DNA of 64,000 nucleotides from Roseobacter litoralis Och 149 (GCF_000154785.2 NC_015730.1:4301501-4365500); one strand, 5' to 3'. Positions 1-9,190 are shown, numbered from the stretch's first letter. A program made the numbers and translations. The notes: generated by a model not told the origin, from the letters alone.

Positions 1-894
1 GACCTTAAGCTGGTCGGCAATGCGTTTGGTCAGCGTTCGGAATTCCATTTCGGCCAGAAACGGCATCAATTGGTCTGGATTGGGGTCGCGCACCTCAAGG
101 TCTTCGAGGGTGAAGTCCAACGGCGTGGCCTCATCCAGCAAAACCAGCCTGCGCGACAGGCGGATCTGGTCTGCGTGATCTATCAGTGTCTGTTTGCGTT
201 TGGGCTGTTTGATTTCGCCTGCGCGTTCCAGCAGGCTGTCCAGATCGCCGTATTCATTGATCAGCAGGGCGGCGGTCTTGATGCCGATCCCGGGCGCACC
301 GGGTACGTTATCGACAGAATCGCCCGCCAGCGCCTGAACGTCGACCACCCGTTCCGGATAGACGCCAAATTTCTCAAAGACCCCGTCGCGGTCAATCCGC
401 TTGTTTTTCATCGCGTCCAGCATCTCGACGCCGTCGCCCACAAGCTGCATCAGATCCTTGTCAGAACTGATGATGGTGCAGGTGCCACCGGCCTTGCGGG
501 CCTGAACGGCCAATGTCGCGATAATGTCATCCGCCTCATAGCCTTCTTTTTCCTTGCAGGCGATGTTGAAGGCTTCCGTCGCGCGCCGGGTCAGCGGGAT
601 CTGCGGGCGCAAGTCTTCGGGCATGGCCTCCCGGTTGGCTTTGTACAGATCATACATGTCATTGCGGAACGTATGGCTGCCTTTGTCGAAAATAACGGCG
701 ACATGGGTTGGCGCATCAGGGCCGGTGTTTCCCTCAACATAGCGGTGCAGCATGTTGCAAAAGCCCGAAACGGCTCCAATCGGCAGCCCGTCGGATTTGC
801 GCGTCAGAGGGGGCAGCGCATGATAGGCCCGAAAGATAAACGCCGACCCGTCGATGAGGTGAAGGTGATGCCCTTTGCCAAAAGTGTTTGTCAT
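1..894 (-). CDS. polA: DNA polymerase I, N-terminal part (runs off the left edge)
   Basis: The 298 codons in the window stay open to base 1, so the gene continues to the left. The translation is the 5'-3' exonuclease (FEN-like) domain of Pol I. It starts MTNTFGKGHHLHLIDGSAFI, followed by FRAYHALPPLTR, then EGYEADD, SSDKDLMQLV and GDSVDNVPGAPGIGIKTA, which carry the metal-binding acidic residues and the helix-hairpin-helix. The protein removes RNA primers and fills gaps in replication and repair. The polymerase domain lies outside the window. ATG at 894-892 is chosen because it precedes the canonical LIDGSAFIFRAYHAL block. The small zinc-finger gene lies 96 bases upstream on the same strand. 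Confidence 0.95.
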   Translation of the reverse strand, partial: MTNTFGKGHHLHLIDGSAFIFRAYHALPPLTRKSDGLPIGAVSGFCNMLHRYVEGNTGPDAPTHVAVIFDKGSHTFRNDMYDLYKANREAMPEDLRPQIPLTRRATEAFNIACKEKEGYEADDIIATLAVQARKAGGTCTIISSDKDLMQLVGDGVEMLDAMKNKRIDRDGVFEKFGVYPERVVDVQALAGDSVDNVPGAPGIGIKTAALLINEYGDLDSLLERAGEIKQPKRKQTLIDHADQIRLSRRLVLLDEATPLDFTLEDLEVRDPNPDQLMPFLAEMEFRTLTKRIADQLKV

Positions 895-990
895 CGAACC
901 GCTCCCTCAAGATGTCTCAAGACATGACAAATGCGTCACCTGTCTTTGGCTTACACATAACCCCAAGGCAGGTGCAATGCGTGCAAGCGC

Positions 991-1167
991 TCATGTTTTG
1001 TCTGCGTAATCCTTGTGGATATATTTGCAGTCGCAATAGCCACATTCCACCCAGCCGGTGTCTTTTGGAATTTGCAGCCACACGCGCGGATGCCCAAGCG
1101 CGCCTTCGCCACCGTCGCAGGCAATACGAAAGCGATCGACAATCTTTGTCTCAGGGGGCTGCTGCAT
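991..1167 (-). CDS. Small CHCC zinc-finger domain protein (58 aa)
   Basis: A 58-codon frame on the minus strand begins [20 protein letters not shown] and continues with [15 protein letters not shown] and [14 protein letters not shown]. The C-x2-C pair (C42, C45), an upstream Cys (C17) and His residues fit the zf-CHCC family (Pfam zf-CHCC, related to the NDUFS6 subunit of complex I), which is usually 55-70 residues long in alphaproteobacteria. The rest of the family signature, G-x-GxLGHPRVxL and WVxCxYC, is intact. Its exact role in bacteria is not established. Its frame is shorter than usual gene-calling cut-offs. It sits upstream of polA on the same strand, in a position that may be conserved in Rhodobacterales (inference). 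Confidence 0.85.
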   Translation of the reverse strand: MQQPPETKIVDRFRIACDGGEGALGHPRVWLQIPKDTGWVECGYCDCKYIHKDYADKT

Positions 1168-1247
1168 GGGAAAGTTTCCTTGACTCTACACGGCTGCTTT
1201 ATGGCCAAAGCCGCGTCTCGGGGCAAGCCCATCTGAACAGCGATCCG

Positions 1248-1715
1248 CTATCCTTTATCGGCACGTGCCTGATAGCAATTGTTGCGTGCGGATCGAATGT
1301 GCACAAATGCGACGGCTGGGTTTTCAAGGATCGCGTCGATACTGGCCGATAGAGTTATGGCAGGCACGACGGTGCCCGTGCCATAGACAATCCGCTCCGC
1401 CGCATCGTAGCCTTTGATCAGGTATTCAGGCGAGGTGGCGAGAATGGGGGGCAGATTGCTGACGCTTTGCCATCGGTCACACTGGTCTGAGCACAGAAAA
1501 ACCGGTCCTGTTTCCGCATAGGGATGCACCCGGGCAAAAGGACGATGAGCGAGAATCAACATGCCGTGACCTTGTGGGATGTCTTGCAGGCAGTGTCGGC
1601 AGGGGTTGGAAAACCCATCCGAGGTGCTGAATTCGGCGACCTGACCGTTCGCGTCAACTCCCCCGGCCTGAAGGGCGCGCACCATCTCTGTTGGTAAGGC
1701 ACTGTAAAGTGGCAT
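1248..1715 (-). CDS. DUF1203 domain protein (155 aa)
   Basis: The frame from ATG 1715 begins MPLYSALPTEMVRALQAGGV and contains CRHCLQDIPQGHGMLILAHRPF, then GPVFLCSDQCDRW, a pattern typical of the uncharacterised DUF1203 family (about 150 residues). The frame is open further upstream, but a clear Shine-Dalgarno (GAGGGAAG on the minus strand) precedes ATG 1715, and the upstream extension runs into the oppositely oriented dnaE2. The conserved C-x2-C and C-x3-C cysteines suggest metal binding, which is inference. It is transcribed divergently from dnaE2, so the 130 bases between them must hold both promoters. Confidence 0.8.
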   Translation of the reverse strand: MPLYSALPTEMVRALQAGGVDANGQVAEFSTSDGFSNPCRHCLQDIPQGHGMLILAHRPFARVHPYAETGPVFLCSDQCDRWQSVSNLPPILATSPEYLIKGYDAAERIVYGTGTVVPAITLSASIDAILENPAVAFVHIRSARNNCYQARADKG

Positions 1716-1814
1716 TTTGACTTCCCTCATCGTCTGGATGACGCGCCCTGAATGGCGGATTTCATGTTTTTGCCGCAATCCGTTTCCTGCGCTTTCGAAT
1801 GTGACTCCAAATGA

Positions 1815-1829
1815 GAACAAAAAGGGAAT
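1815..1829 (-). promoter_or_regulatory. Degenerate LexA (SOS) box upstream of dnaE2
   Basis: The plus strand reads GAAC-N7-GAAT, one base off GAAC-N7-GAAC, the complement of the alphaproteobacterial SOS box GTTC-N7-GTTC. It ends 17 bases before the dnaE2 start, where LexA would block transcription. The perfect copy before imuB in this same window (25618-25632) supports the reading. LexA binding is inferred from pattern and position only. Confidence 0.55.
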
Positions 1830-1845
1830 ATGGTGATTTGTAACC

Positions 1846-4821
1846 ATGTTTGCTGAACTCAATATCACCTCTAATTTCTCTTTCCTCAAAGGTGCCTCCC
1901 ACCCGGAGGAATACATGTCCCGTGCGGCGGCGCTGGGTATCGGAGCCATTGCAATCGCAGATGAAAACACGGTGGCGGGAATCGTCCGTGCCCATGCGCA
2001 GGCGCGCGACATCGCCCGGCAGGTGCGCGAGCGGCAGACATGGGAGGCCGCAAATGGCCAGATCGGCCCTGCCCTGCCGGCGGGGTTGCGGGTGACGCCC
2101 ACGTTCCTTTACGCAATGCCGCGCCTGATCCCTGCGGCACGGCTGGTTTTCTCGGATGCTTGCGAAATCACGGCCCTGCCGGAAAACCGGGTAGGATGGG
2201 GCACCCTGTGCCGTCTTCTTTCAATGGGACGGCAGCGTGCCGAAAAAGGCTCTTGCGAATTGCGCCTGCAAGATCTGTTGGAAGGGGGCAGCGGGCTGCA
2301 ATTGATCCTCTGGCCACAGGCGCAGGAGGTGCCGTGCGGCGCGGGTGGATGGGCGCAAACCGCGCGACAGTTGACGCGCCGCTTTACCGGGAAAATTCAT
2401 ATCGGCCTTTTCCCACAGTATGATGGCCGCGACCCTCAGCGCTTTGCAGACCTCACCGAACAGGCGCGGCGTCTGGGTTTGCCGACGGTGGCCAGTGCGG
2501 CCCCTGTCATGCATCACGGCGCGCGCCGCAAACTTGCAGATGTTGTGACCGCAATCCGAACCGGATGCCGCGTTGATGATCTGGGCCGCGACGCCTTGCC
2601 CAACAGTGAGGCACGCCTGCGTTCAGAAGCCGAGATGCGCCGCCTTTTCAAAGGGTTTGAAGCTGCCGTGGACCGCGCCCACACCCTTGCCCAAAGCCTG
2701 AAGTTCTCACTGGATGAACTGCGCTATGAATACCCGTCAGAGATTGCAGAGAATGAAACCCCATCGGACCGGTTGCGCCGTCTGGCCTATGAGGGGCTTG
2801 CCTGGCGCTACCCGGCAGGGGCCTCTGACAAGGTTCACCGCCTGCTGGAACATGAGCTCACTCTCATTGGCAAGTTGAAATACGAGCCCTATTTCCTGAC
2901 CGTGCGCGACATTGTGGCCTTTGCCCGGTCGCGCGACATCCTGTGTCAGGGGCGCGGGTCCGCGGCCAATTCGGTGGTCTGTTATTGTCTGGGCGTCACC
3001 TCCGTGTCCCCCGAGATCGGCACGATGGTTTTTGAGCGTTTCGTGTCAGAGGCCCGCAATGAACCCCCTGATATCGACGTGGATTTCGAACATGAGCGCC
3101 GCGAAGAAGTCATCCAGCATATCTATGAACGCTACGGCCGCCACCGCGCGGGGCTTTGCGCGACGGTCGTGCACTACCGGGGCAAACGCGCGATCCGCGA
3201 GGTGGGCCGCGCCATGGGGCTGAGCGAAGACACGATCTCTGCGCTCTCCTCACAGCTTTGGGGGTTCTTTTCCACCAAGGGGATCGAGGCGGAACGCATG
3301 GCCGAAATCGGGCTGGATGCAAACGACCGCCGCCTGCAACAAACCCTTGCACTGGTCTATGAGATCAACGGCTTTCCCCGCCATCTGTCCCAACACGTGG
3401 GGGGCTTTGTGATCACCGAAGGGCGGCTTGACGAACTGGTCCCCATTGAAAACGCCACGATGGAAGGGCGCACGGTCATTTGCTGGGACAAGGATGACAT
3501 CGAAACGCTGGGCATCCTCAAGGTTGATGTCCTCAGCCTCGGCATGCTCACCTGTATCCGCAAGGCGTTTGATCTGATGCAGATGCACCATAACGTCAGC
3601 CACACGCTGGCCTCCCTGCCGCCCGAGGATCCGGTGGTCTATGATATGCTCTGCCGCGCGGACAGCATCGGGGTGTTTCAGGTGGAAAGCCGCGCGCAGA
3701 TGAATTTCCTGCCGCGCATGCGCCCGCGTTGTTTCTATGATCTGGTCATCGAGGTCGCGATCATCCGCCCCGGTCCCATTCAGGGCGATATGGTGCATCC
3801 CTACATCCGCCGCCGCAATGGAGAAGAAGAGGTCTCCTTTCCCTCGGACGAGTTGGGCGAGGTGCTGGGCAAGACACTGGGCGTGCCGCTTTTTCAGGAA
3901 CAGGCGATGCAGATCGCCATTGTCGGCGCGGGCTTTACCCCCGATCAGGCGGACCGTCTGCGCCGTTCGCTGGCGACCTTCAAAAAGCACGGCAACGTCA
4001 GCGAATTCAGAAACCTGTTTCTGCGGGGCATGAAAAACAAGGGCTATGATGAAGATTTTGCCGAGCGCTGTTTCAGTCAGATCGAAGGATTCGGATCGTA
4101 TGGTTTCCCCGAAAGCCACGCGGCCAGTTTTGCGCTGCTGGTCTATGCCTCGTCTTGGATCAAATGCCACCACCCCGGCATCTTTGCCTGCGCGCTGCTG
4201 AATTCGCAGCCCATGGGGTTTTACGCCCCCGCCCAGATCGTGCGGGACGCGCGCGAACATGGGGTCGATGTGCGGCCCATCTGCATCAACGCCAGTTTTT
4301 GGGAAAACGTGATGGAGCCGGATGGTCAGGGTGGCCTCGCGCTGCGGTTGGGGTTCCGGCAGATCAAAGGCGTCAGCGAAGAGGACGCCACGTGGCTGAC
4401 GGCGGCGCGCGGTAACGGCTATCGCTCCGTGCGGGATGTGTGGCGACGGGCCGGGCTGCAGCCAATGATGATCGAACGTCTTGCCGAGGCAGATGTTTTT
4501 GCAGCCCTTGACCTTAATCGCCGCGCCGCCCTGTGGGAGGCCAAAGCACTTGTGCCGGGCGCGCCGCTGCCGCTGTTTGCAGGCGATATCGACGGTGAAG
4601 CCATTGATGAACCCGCAGCCCTGTTGCCCGAAATGACATTGGGCGAAGAGGTGGTCGAGGATTATGTCGCCATGCGCCTGACGCTCAGGGCGCATCCGAT
4701 GGCGCTGCTCAGGCACCGGTTGACCCCACAGCCGGGAGCAAAACCTGTGTCCCTTGCACCTGCGGAGGGCAAAGCACCCGATCTGTCCAAACTGAGCTAT
4801 ACAGGCGGTAATCCGGACTAG
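1846..4821 (+). CDS. dnaE2: Error-prone DNA polymerase DnaE2 (ImuC), short C-terminus
   Basis: This 991-residue C-family polymerase begins MFAELNITSNFSFLKGASHP (PHP domain) and carries the palm motifs QGRGSAANSVVCYCLG and PPDIDVDFEHERREEVIQHI, with catalytic aspartates in PDIDVDFEHE, and the tandem helix-hairpin-helix block near the end. DnaE2 makes the error-prone translesion patch in SOS mutagenesis with ImuA and ImuB. The usual C-terminal OB-fold segment (GLVLVRQRP-type motif) is absent. After MRLTLRAHPMALLRHRLTP only about 40 unrelated residues follow before the stop, so the protein is about 50-100 residues shorter than many DnaE2 proteins. No OB-fold remnant was seen in the other forward frames up to gpmI. 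A near-SOS box lies just upstream. imuB is 21 kb away. Confidence 0.93.
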   Translation: MFAELNITSNFSFLKGASHPEEYMSRAAALGIGAIAIADENTVAGIVRAHAQARDIARQVRERQTWEAANGQIGPALPAGLRVTPTFLYAMPRLIPAARLVFSDACEITALPENRVGWGTLCRLLSMGRQRAEKGSCELRLQDLLEGGSGLQLILWPQAQEVPCGAGGWAQTARQLTRRFTGKIHIGLFPQYDGRDPQRFADLTEQARRLGLPTVASAAPVMHHGARRKLADVVTAIRTGCRVDDLGRDALPNSEARLRSEAEMRRLFKGFEAAVDRAHTLAQSLKFSLDELRYEYPSEIAENETPSDRLRRLAYEGLAWRYPAGASDKVHRLLEHELTLIGKLKYEPYFLTVRDIVAFARSRDILCQGRGSAANSVVCYCLGVTSVSPEIGTMVFERFVSEARNEPPDIDVDFEHERREEVIQHIYERYGRHRAGLCATVVHYRGKRAIREVGRAMGLSEDTISALSSQLWGFFSTKGIEAERMAEIGLDANDRRLQQTLALVYEINGFPRHLSQHVGGFVITEGRLDELVPIENATMEGRTVICWDKDDIETLGILKVDVLSLGMLTCIRKAFDLMQMHHNVSHTLASLPPEDPVVYDMLCRADSIGVFQVESRAQMNFLPRMRPRCFYDLVIEVAIIRPGPIQGDMVHPYIRRRNGEEEVSFPSDELGEVLGKTLGVPLFQEQAMQIAIVGAGFTPDQADRLRRSLATFKKHGNVSEFRNLFLRGMKNKGYDEDFAERCFSQIEGFGSYGFPESHAASFALLVYASSWIKCHHPGIFACALLNSQPMGFYAPAQIVRDAREHGVDVRPICINASFWENVMEPDGQGGLALRLGFRQIKGVSEEDATWLTAARGNGYRSVRDVWRRAGLQPMMIERLAEADVFAALDLNRRAALWEAKALVPGAPLPLFAGDIDGEAIDEPAALLPEMTLGEEVVEDYVAMRLTLRAHPMALLRHRLTPQPGAKPVSLAPAEGKAPDLSKLSYTGGNPD

Positions 4822-4895
4822 GGCATCTGTGCCCTTCACCCCGCGCCTGCCAAGCGTTACAAGGCCCGAAACAAGGCAAAACAGCAGGCGCACAT

Positions 4896-6413
4896 ATGAC
4901 CGGACCTAAACCAGTGGTACTTTGCATCCTTGATGGCTGGGGATTGAGCGAGCGGCGCGAAGGCAATGCGCCCTTGCTGGCCGATACGCCCAATATGGAC
5001 CGCCTCATGGCGACCTGCCCGCATGCGACGCTGACGACCTTTGGCCCCGATGTCGGGCTGCCCAGCGGCCAGATGGGAAACTCCGAAGTCGGTCATACCA
5101 ATATTGGCGCAGGCCGCGTGGTCGCCATGGATCTGGGCCAGATTGATCTGGCGATCGAAGAGGGGATTTTTGCGCAAAACTCCCGTCTCAGGGCCTTCAT
5201 CGTGACCCTTCAAGACAGCGGCGGCACGGCGCATCTGATGGGCGTCGTCTCGGACGGTGGGGTGCATGGGCACATCAACCATATGGTTGCCGCCGCCAAG
5301 GCCCTCGCTGATGAAAATATTCCCGTGGTCATTCATGCGCTGACAGACGGGCGTGACGTGGCCCCACGCTCTGCCCTTGGGTATTTTGAGACGCTGCAGG
5401 CGGCTTTGCCGGACGGCGTTGAGATTGCAACCGTCACCGGGCGTTATTTTGCCATGGACCGCGACAATCGCTGGGACAGGGTATCCAAAGCCTATCAGGC
5501 CATCGTCACGGGCACGGGACGCAAGGCCGCGTCCGCATCTGATGCGGTGGATCAGGCCTATGCGCAGGGTGAAAACGATGAATTCATCTTACCCACAGTT
5601 CTGGACGGATACACGGGTGCAAAAGACAACGACGGATTCTTTTGCCTGAACTTTCGCGCCGACCGCGCCCGCGAAATCATGGCGGCAATCGGCGATCCCG
5701 AATTCAGCGCATTCGACACCGGAGACCGCCCCGATTGGGCAAGGCTGATGGGTATGGCGCAGTATTCGCAGGCGCATGCGGCTTATATGACGACCATGTA
5801 CCCCAAACCGGAAATCGTGAACACGCTGGGGGATTGGGTGGCGCAACAGGGCTTGCGTCAATACCGGCTGGCGGAGACTGAAAAATATCCGCATGTCACG
5901 TTTTTCCTGAACGGCGGGGAAGAGGTCTCTTTCGCCGGTGAGGACCGTTTGATGCCGAAATCCCCTGATGTGGCGACCTATGATTTACAGCCTGAGATGT
6001 CATCCAAAGAGGTCACGGATGCCTTTGTCGCGGCGATTGAGGAAGGCTATGATCTGATCGTCGTGAACTACGCCAACCCCGACATGGTCGGGCACACAGG
6101 CGATTTGCAGGCCGCGATGAAGGCCTGCGAGGCGGTTGATCACGGGCTTGGCCGGGTTCTGGCCGCGCTGGAAAAGGCGGGTGGTGCGATGATCGTCACG
6201 GCCGATCATGGCAATTGCGATGTGATGATTGACCCTGAAACAGGCGGTCCGCATACCGCCCATACCCTGAACCCTGTGCCTGTGGTTATGGTTGGCGCGC
6301 CAGAGAACACGACCCTCAGTAACGGACGGCTGGCCGATCTGGCCCCGACCATCCTGCATTTGATGGGATTAGAACCACCAAAGGAAATGACCGGCAAATG
6401 CCTGATGTCATAA
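4896..6413 (+). CDS. gpmI: 2,3-bisphosphoglycerate-independent phosphoglycerate mutase
   Basis: This 505-residue enzyme interconverts 3- and 2-phosphoglycerate in glycolysis and gluconeogenesis. The start MTGPKPVVLCILDGWGLSER has the metal-binding LDGWG. GQMGNSEVGHTNIGAGR contains the phosphorylated serine. ALTDGRD, NFRADRARE, YANPDMVGHTG and TADHGNCD supply the remaining alkaline-phosphatase-superfamily metal ligands. The length is normal for the family (about 505-515). It is followed by envC-like and ctpA genes, and its stop overlaps the envC start by 16 bases, so the three are probably one transcript. Confidence 0.97.
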   Translation: MTGPKPVVLCILDGWGLSERREGNAPLLADTPNMDRLMATCPHATLTTFGPDVGLPSGQMGNSEVGHTNIGAGRVVAMDLGQIDLAIEEGIFAQNSRLRAFIVTLQDSGGTAHLMGVVSDGGVHGHINHMVAAAKALADENIPVVIHALTDGRDVAPRSALGYFETLQAALPDGVEIATVTGRYFAMDRDNRWDRVSKAYQAIVTGTGRKAASASDAVDQAYAQGENDEFILPTVLDGYTGAKDNDGFFCLNFRADRAREIMAAIGDPEFSAFDTGDRPDWARLMGMAQYSQAHAAYMTTMYPKPEIVNTLGDWVAQQGLRQYRLAETEKYPHVTFFLNGGEEVSFAGEDRLMPKSPDVATYDLQPEMSSKEVTDAFVAAIEEGYDLIVVNYANPDMVGHTGDLQAAMKACEAVDHGLGRVLAALEKAGGAMIVTADHGNCDVMIDPETGGPHTAHTLNPVPVVMVGAPENTTLSNGRLADLAPTILHLMGLEPPKEMTGKCLMS

Positions 6414-7540
6414 AGCTGCTGGCCCTTTTGATGGTGCTATTGCTGCCTGCATTCGCTGTCGCACAAACCACGCCTGCGGAGCGTGCGCGACTGGCTGTCG
6501 AGATGCTGGATGAGGCGAGCAGTAAACTGGAAGCTGCCCAGTCTGCACGCGACCGGGTGCGCGCCCTGACCGAAACCGTCACCGCATTCGAAGAAGGCCT
6601 TGGTGCCTTGCGCAGTGGCTTGCGGCAAGCCTCCGCCCGTGAAGCGCAGTTATCCGCGCAACTCATCGCGCAAGAACGGGAGATCGCGTCCCTCTTGGCT
6701 GTTTTGCAGCGGGTTGGGGGCGCGTCGTCGCCGGTCATACTGCTTCACCCCGGTGGCCCGACGGGGGCAGCACGCGCTGGTATGCTCGTGGCCGAAGTGA
6801 CCCCGGCGCTCAGTGCCAAGGCGGCTGATGTGCGCCGGGATCTTGAGGAATTGCAGGCGCTTGCGGCCCTTCAAACGGATGCATCAACCCGTCTGGAAGC
6901 GGCCCTGCAACAGGTGCAGGAAGCGCGCGCGGCGCTCAATCAAGCCATGGCCGATCGTACAGATTTGCCCAAACGCTTTGTGAGCGATCCTATCAACGAG
7001 GCCATCCTTATCGACACGGCTGAAACGCTGGATGAATTCGCGGCTGGTCTGGACCGCGTCATTCTCGAAGAGATCGCCATCGTCCCGCCTGATCTGGCCG
7101 GAGACAAAGGCGCGCTTGATCTGCCCGTGCGGGGTCGCCTTTTGCGCGCTGCGGGCGAAGCAGATGCGGCTGGTATCCGCCGTCCGGGCATCATTATGGC
7201 AACGCAACCCGCTGCCCTGGTTACCAGCCCCGTTCCTGCAACAATCCGCTATGTCGGGCCGTTGCTCGATTTCGGACAGGTGGTGATTCTCGAACCGCAG
7301 GCCGAAGTTCTCTTTGTCTTCGCGGGGTTGGAGACCGTATACGGTGCGGCCGGTGACGTGATTAAAGCGGATGCACCGCTGGGTCTTATGGGCGGTGTTG
7401 GCGACAAAATTGCCGCAGAGTTGTCAACAGATGGTGATCAGACTGGTACAGGGCGTTCAGAAACGCTCTATATAGAGGTAAGAGTGAAAAATACGCCTGA
7501 GGATCCGAGCGATTGGTTCCGGACAGAAAAGGATGGATAG
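6398..7540 (+). CDS. Murein hydrolase activator EnvC-like protein (degenerate M23/LytM)
   Basis: This 380-residue exported protein has an N-terminal signal peptide (LLALLMVLLLPAFAVAQ), a long coiled coil (about residues 25-190, rich in E, A, R, L and Q) and a C-terminal LytM/M23-like fold (about 235-370, with DLPVRGRLLRAAGEAD, GRVVILEPQ-like and GLMGG). The zinc-binding H-x3-D and HxH motifs of active M23 peptidases are missing, as in EnvC and NlpD, which activate amidases instead of cutting murein. Its role is probably cell separation in the periplasm. It overlaps gpmI by 16 bases and is 6 bases from ctpA. Confidence 0.88.
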   Translation: MPDVIKLLALLMVLLLPAFAVAQTTPAERARLAVEMLDEASSKLEAAQSARDRVRALTETVTAFEEGLGALRSGLRQASAREAQLSAQLIAQEREIASLLAVLQRVGGASSPVILLHPGGPTGAARAGMLVAEVTPALSAKAADVRRDLEELQALAALQTDASTRLEAALQQVQEARAALNQAMADRTDLPKRFVSDPINEAILIDTAETLDEFAAGLDRVILEEIAIVPPDLAGDKGALDLPVRGRLLRAAGEADAAGIRRPGIIMATQPAALVTSPVPATIRYVGPLLDFGQVVILEPQAEVLFVFAGLETVYGAAGDVIKADAPLGLMGGVGDKIAAELSTDGDQTGTGRSETLYIEVRVKNTPEDPSDWFRTEKDG

Positions 7541-7546
7541 AGATTT

Positions 7547-8887
7547 ATGAAAAAATTTGCCATGGCGGCATTGGGCGGAACCCTGGCTGGTGTCATCGCG
7601 ACAACCCAGATCGCAGGTCCCTTGCTCGCGCAGGATTCCGCAAAGTCGAGCAACGTATACGAGCAGCTTGATCTTTTCGGGGATATTTTTGAACGCATTC
7701 GTGCGCAATATGTTGAAGAGGTCGACCCCGGAGAGCTGATTGAAGCTGCGATTGATGGTATGCTGACCTCGCTTGATCCGCATTCCAGCTATCTCAGCCC
7801 GGATGACGCAGCACAAATGCGGGTTCAGACACGCGGCGAGTTTGGCGGCCTCGGCATCGAGGTCACGCAGGAAGAAGGCTTTGTCAAAGTCGTCTCGCCC
7901 ATTGATGGCACCCCTGCGGATGAGGCGGGCGTCGAAGCAGGTGATTTCATCACGCATGTTGACGGCGAATCCGTTCTCGGTCTGGCGCTGGACGAGGCGG
8001 TGACCTTGATGCGGGGCCCCGTTGGGTCCGAGATCATCATCACATTGGTGCGCGAGGGCGAGCCAGAGCCGTTTGATGTCTCCATCATTCGCGACACGAT
8101 CAAACTGACCGCTGTGCGCACGCGGACACAGGGTGATACGGTTGTGCTGCGGGTAACGACGTTCAACGATCAGACCTACACCAACCTGCAATCCGGTCTC
8201 AAAGAGCAGATCGAAGAAGCAGGCGGCATTGATGCGATCAACGGGATCGTCATTGACCTGCGCAACAACCCCGGTGGTTTGCTGACGCAAGCGATCCGGG
8301 TGTCGGATGCCTTTTTGGAAAAGGGTGAAATTGTATCCACCCGTGGTCGTGAAATTCAGGACGGAGAGCGGTTCAACGCAACCGCTGGCGATCTTGCCGA
8401 AGGCAAACCGATCGTGGTTCTGATCAATGGCGGCTCTGCCTCTGCCTCCGAGATCGTAGCGGGTGCTTTGCAGGATCACCGCCGCGCGATTGTTGTCGGT
8501 ACCAAGAGTTTTGGCAAAGGCTCCGTGCAAACAGTGATGCCCCTGCGCAGCGATGGTGCGATGCGCCTGACGACTGCGCGGTATTACACGCCGTCAGGTC
8601 GTTCGATCCAGTCTCTGGGCGTTTCCCCCGACATCGTTGTTGAGCAGCCACGCCGCAGTCTGGCAGAAGAAGAAGAGGACGAGACAACAAACCGTCCGTC
8701 CCGCTCCGAAGCGGATCTGCGCGGTTCTTTGAACAATGACAGCCTGTCGGAAGATGAGATCAAGCAGATCGAAGCAGACCGCGCCAAAGCCGAAGCTGCA
8801 GCGGCCCTGCGCGAAGAGGATTACCAACTGGCCTATGCCATTGATATTCTCAAAGGTCTGTCGGCCATCGGAACCAGCAACCGCTAG
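7547..8887 (+). CDS. ctpA: Carboxy-terminal processing peptidase (S41 family)
   Basis: This 446-residue periplasmic or membrane-attached serine protease has an N-terminal signal segment (MAALGGTLAGVIATTQIAGP), a PDZ domain (about residues 90-170, GLGIEV and GSEIIITLVREG) and the S41 core. The catalytic serine is in GGSASASEIVAGALQDH and the lysine in GTKSFGKGSVQT, the usual Ser-Lys dyad. The tail is charged (about 370-420, EEEEDE). CtpA-type proteases trim or degrade C-terminal ends of envelope proteins, often cell-wall enzymes, which fits the upstream EnvC-like gene. Two hairpins follow the gene. Confidence 0.95.
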   Translation: MKKFAMAALGGTLAGVIATTQIAGPLLAQDSAKSSNVYEQLDLFGDIFERIRAQYVEEVDPGELIEAAIDGMLTSLDPHSSYLSPDDAAQMRVQTRGEFGGLGIEVTQEEGFVKVVSPIDGTPADEAGVEAGDFITHVDGESVLGLALDEAVTLMRGPVGSEIIITLVREGEPEPFDVSIIRDTIKLTAVRTRTQGDTVVLRVTTFNDQTYTNLQSGLKEQIEEAGGIDAINGIVIDLRNNPGGLLTQAIRVSDAFLEKGEIVSTRGREIQDGERFNATAGDLAEGKPIVVLINGGSASASEIVAGALQDHRRAIVVGTKSFGKGSVQTVMPLRSDGAMRLTTARYYTPSGRSIQSLGVSPDIVVEQPRRSLAEEEEDETTNRPSRSEADLRGSLNNDSLSEDEIKQIEADRAKAEAAAALREEDYQLAYAIDILKGLSAIGTSNR

Positions 8888-8898
8888 GTTATTGAAGC

Positions 8899-8920
8899 GC
8901 CCCGCCGTGTCAGGCGGGGC
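8899..8920 (+). terminator. GC-rich hairpin after ctpA
   Basis: A perfect 8-bp stem GCCCCGCC / GGCGGGGC with a 6-base loop lies 11 bases after the ctpA stop. There is no T run (AATTC follows), so it may act as a weak or factor-assisted terminator or as a 3' stability element. Confidence 0.5.
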
Positions 8921-9063
8921 AATTCAGGCGCAATATCCAGCTTGGACATTGGTCATTTGGTTTTGTGAGAGAGGGTGGGTTTTAATGCGATGAAGGCCAG
9001 ATAGTGCCCTCATAGTGTCAAAATATGCCGGATCAGAACCTGCTTTTGACTGTCCTTGGTCCC

Positions 9064-9105
9064 AAAAAAAGCCTCACGCAGCACCGGGCCGCGTGAGGCT
9101 TTTTT
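9064..9105. terminator. Bidirectional Rho-independent terminator
   Basis: A run of seven A bases precedes the stem GCCTCACG / CGTGAGGC (13-base loop), followed by six T bases. The A and T tracts give a U-tailed hairpin on either strand, serving the plus-strand ctpA unit and the minus-strand ilvD gene. Confidence 0.8.
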
Positions 9106-9190
9106 CGTTGTATCTTGTGCATTCGTATCGCAAGATGCGCGCCCCAAGCGAAAGGCAGCGACCTGTGATACGAATCACAGGCAAAGTGCT

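Larger units (their letters stand above)
8888..9190. other. Intergenic region between convergent ctpA and ilvD
   Basis: These 303 bases separate two genes that point at each other. The region holds a GC hairpin just after ctpA and a strong A-tailed/T-tailed hairpin that can end transcription from both sides. No convincing reading frame or RNA gene was seen between or after the hairpins. Confidence 0.7.

Noticed and set aside
951..1232. 93-residue minus-strand frame overlapping the zinc-finger region
   Set aside because: It is a different frame with no recognisable pattern, and the zf-CHCC frame 991-1167 explains the region better.
3250..4893. 547-residue antisense frame inside dnaE2
   Set aside because: It lies wholly opposite the coding sequence of a recognised polymerase, has Arg/Gly-rich shadow composition and matches no family.
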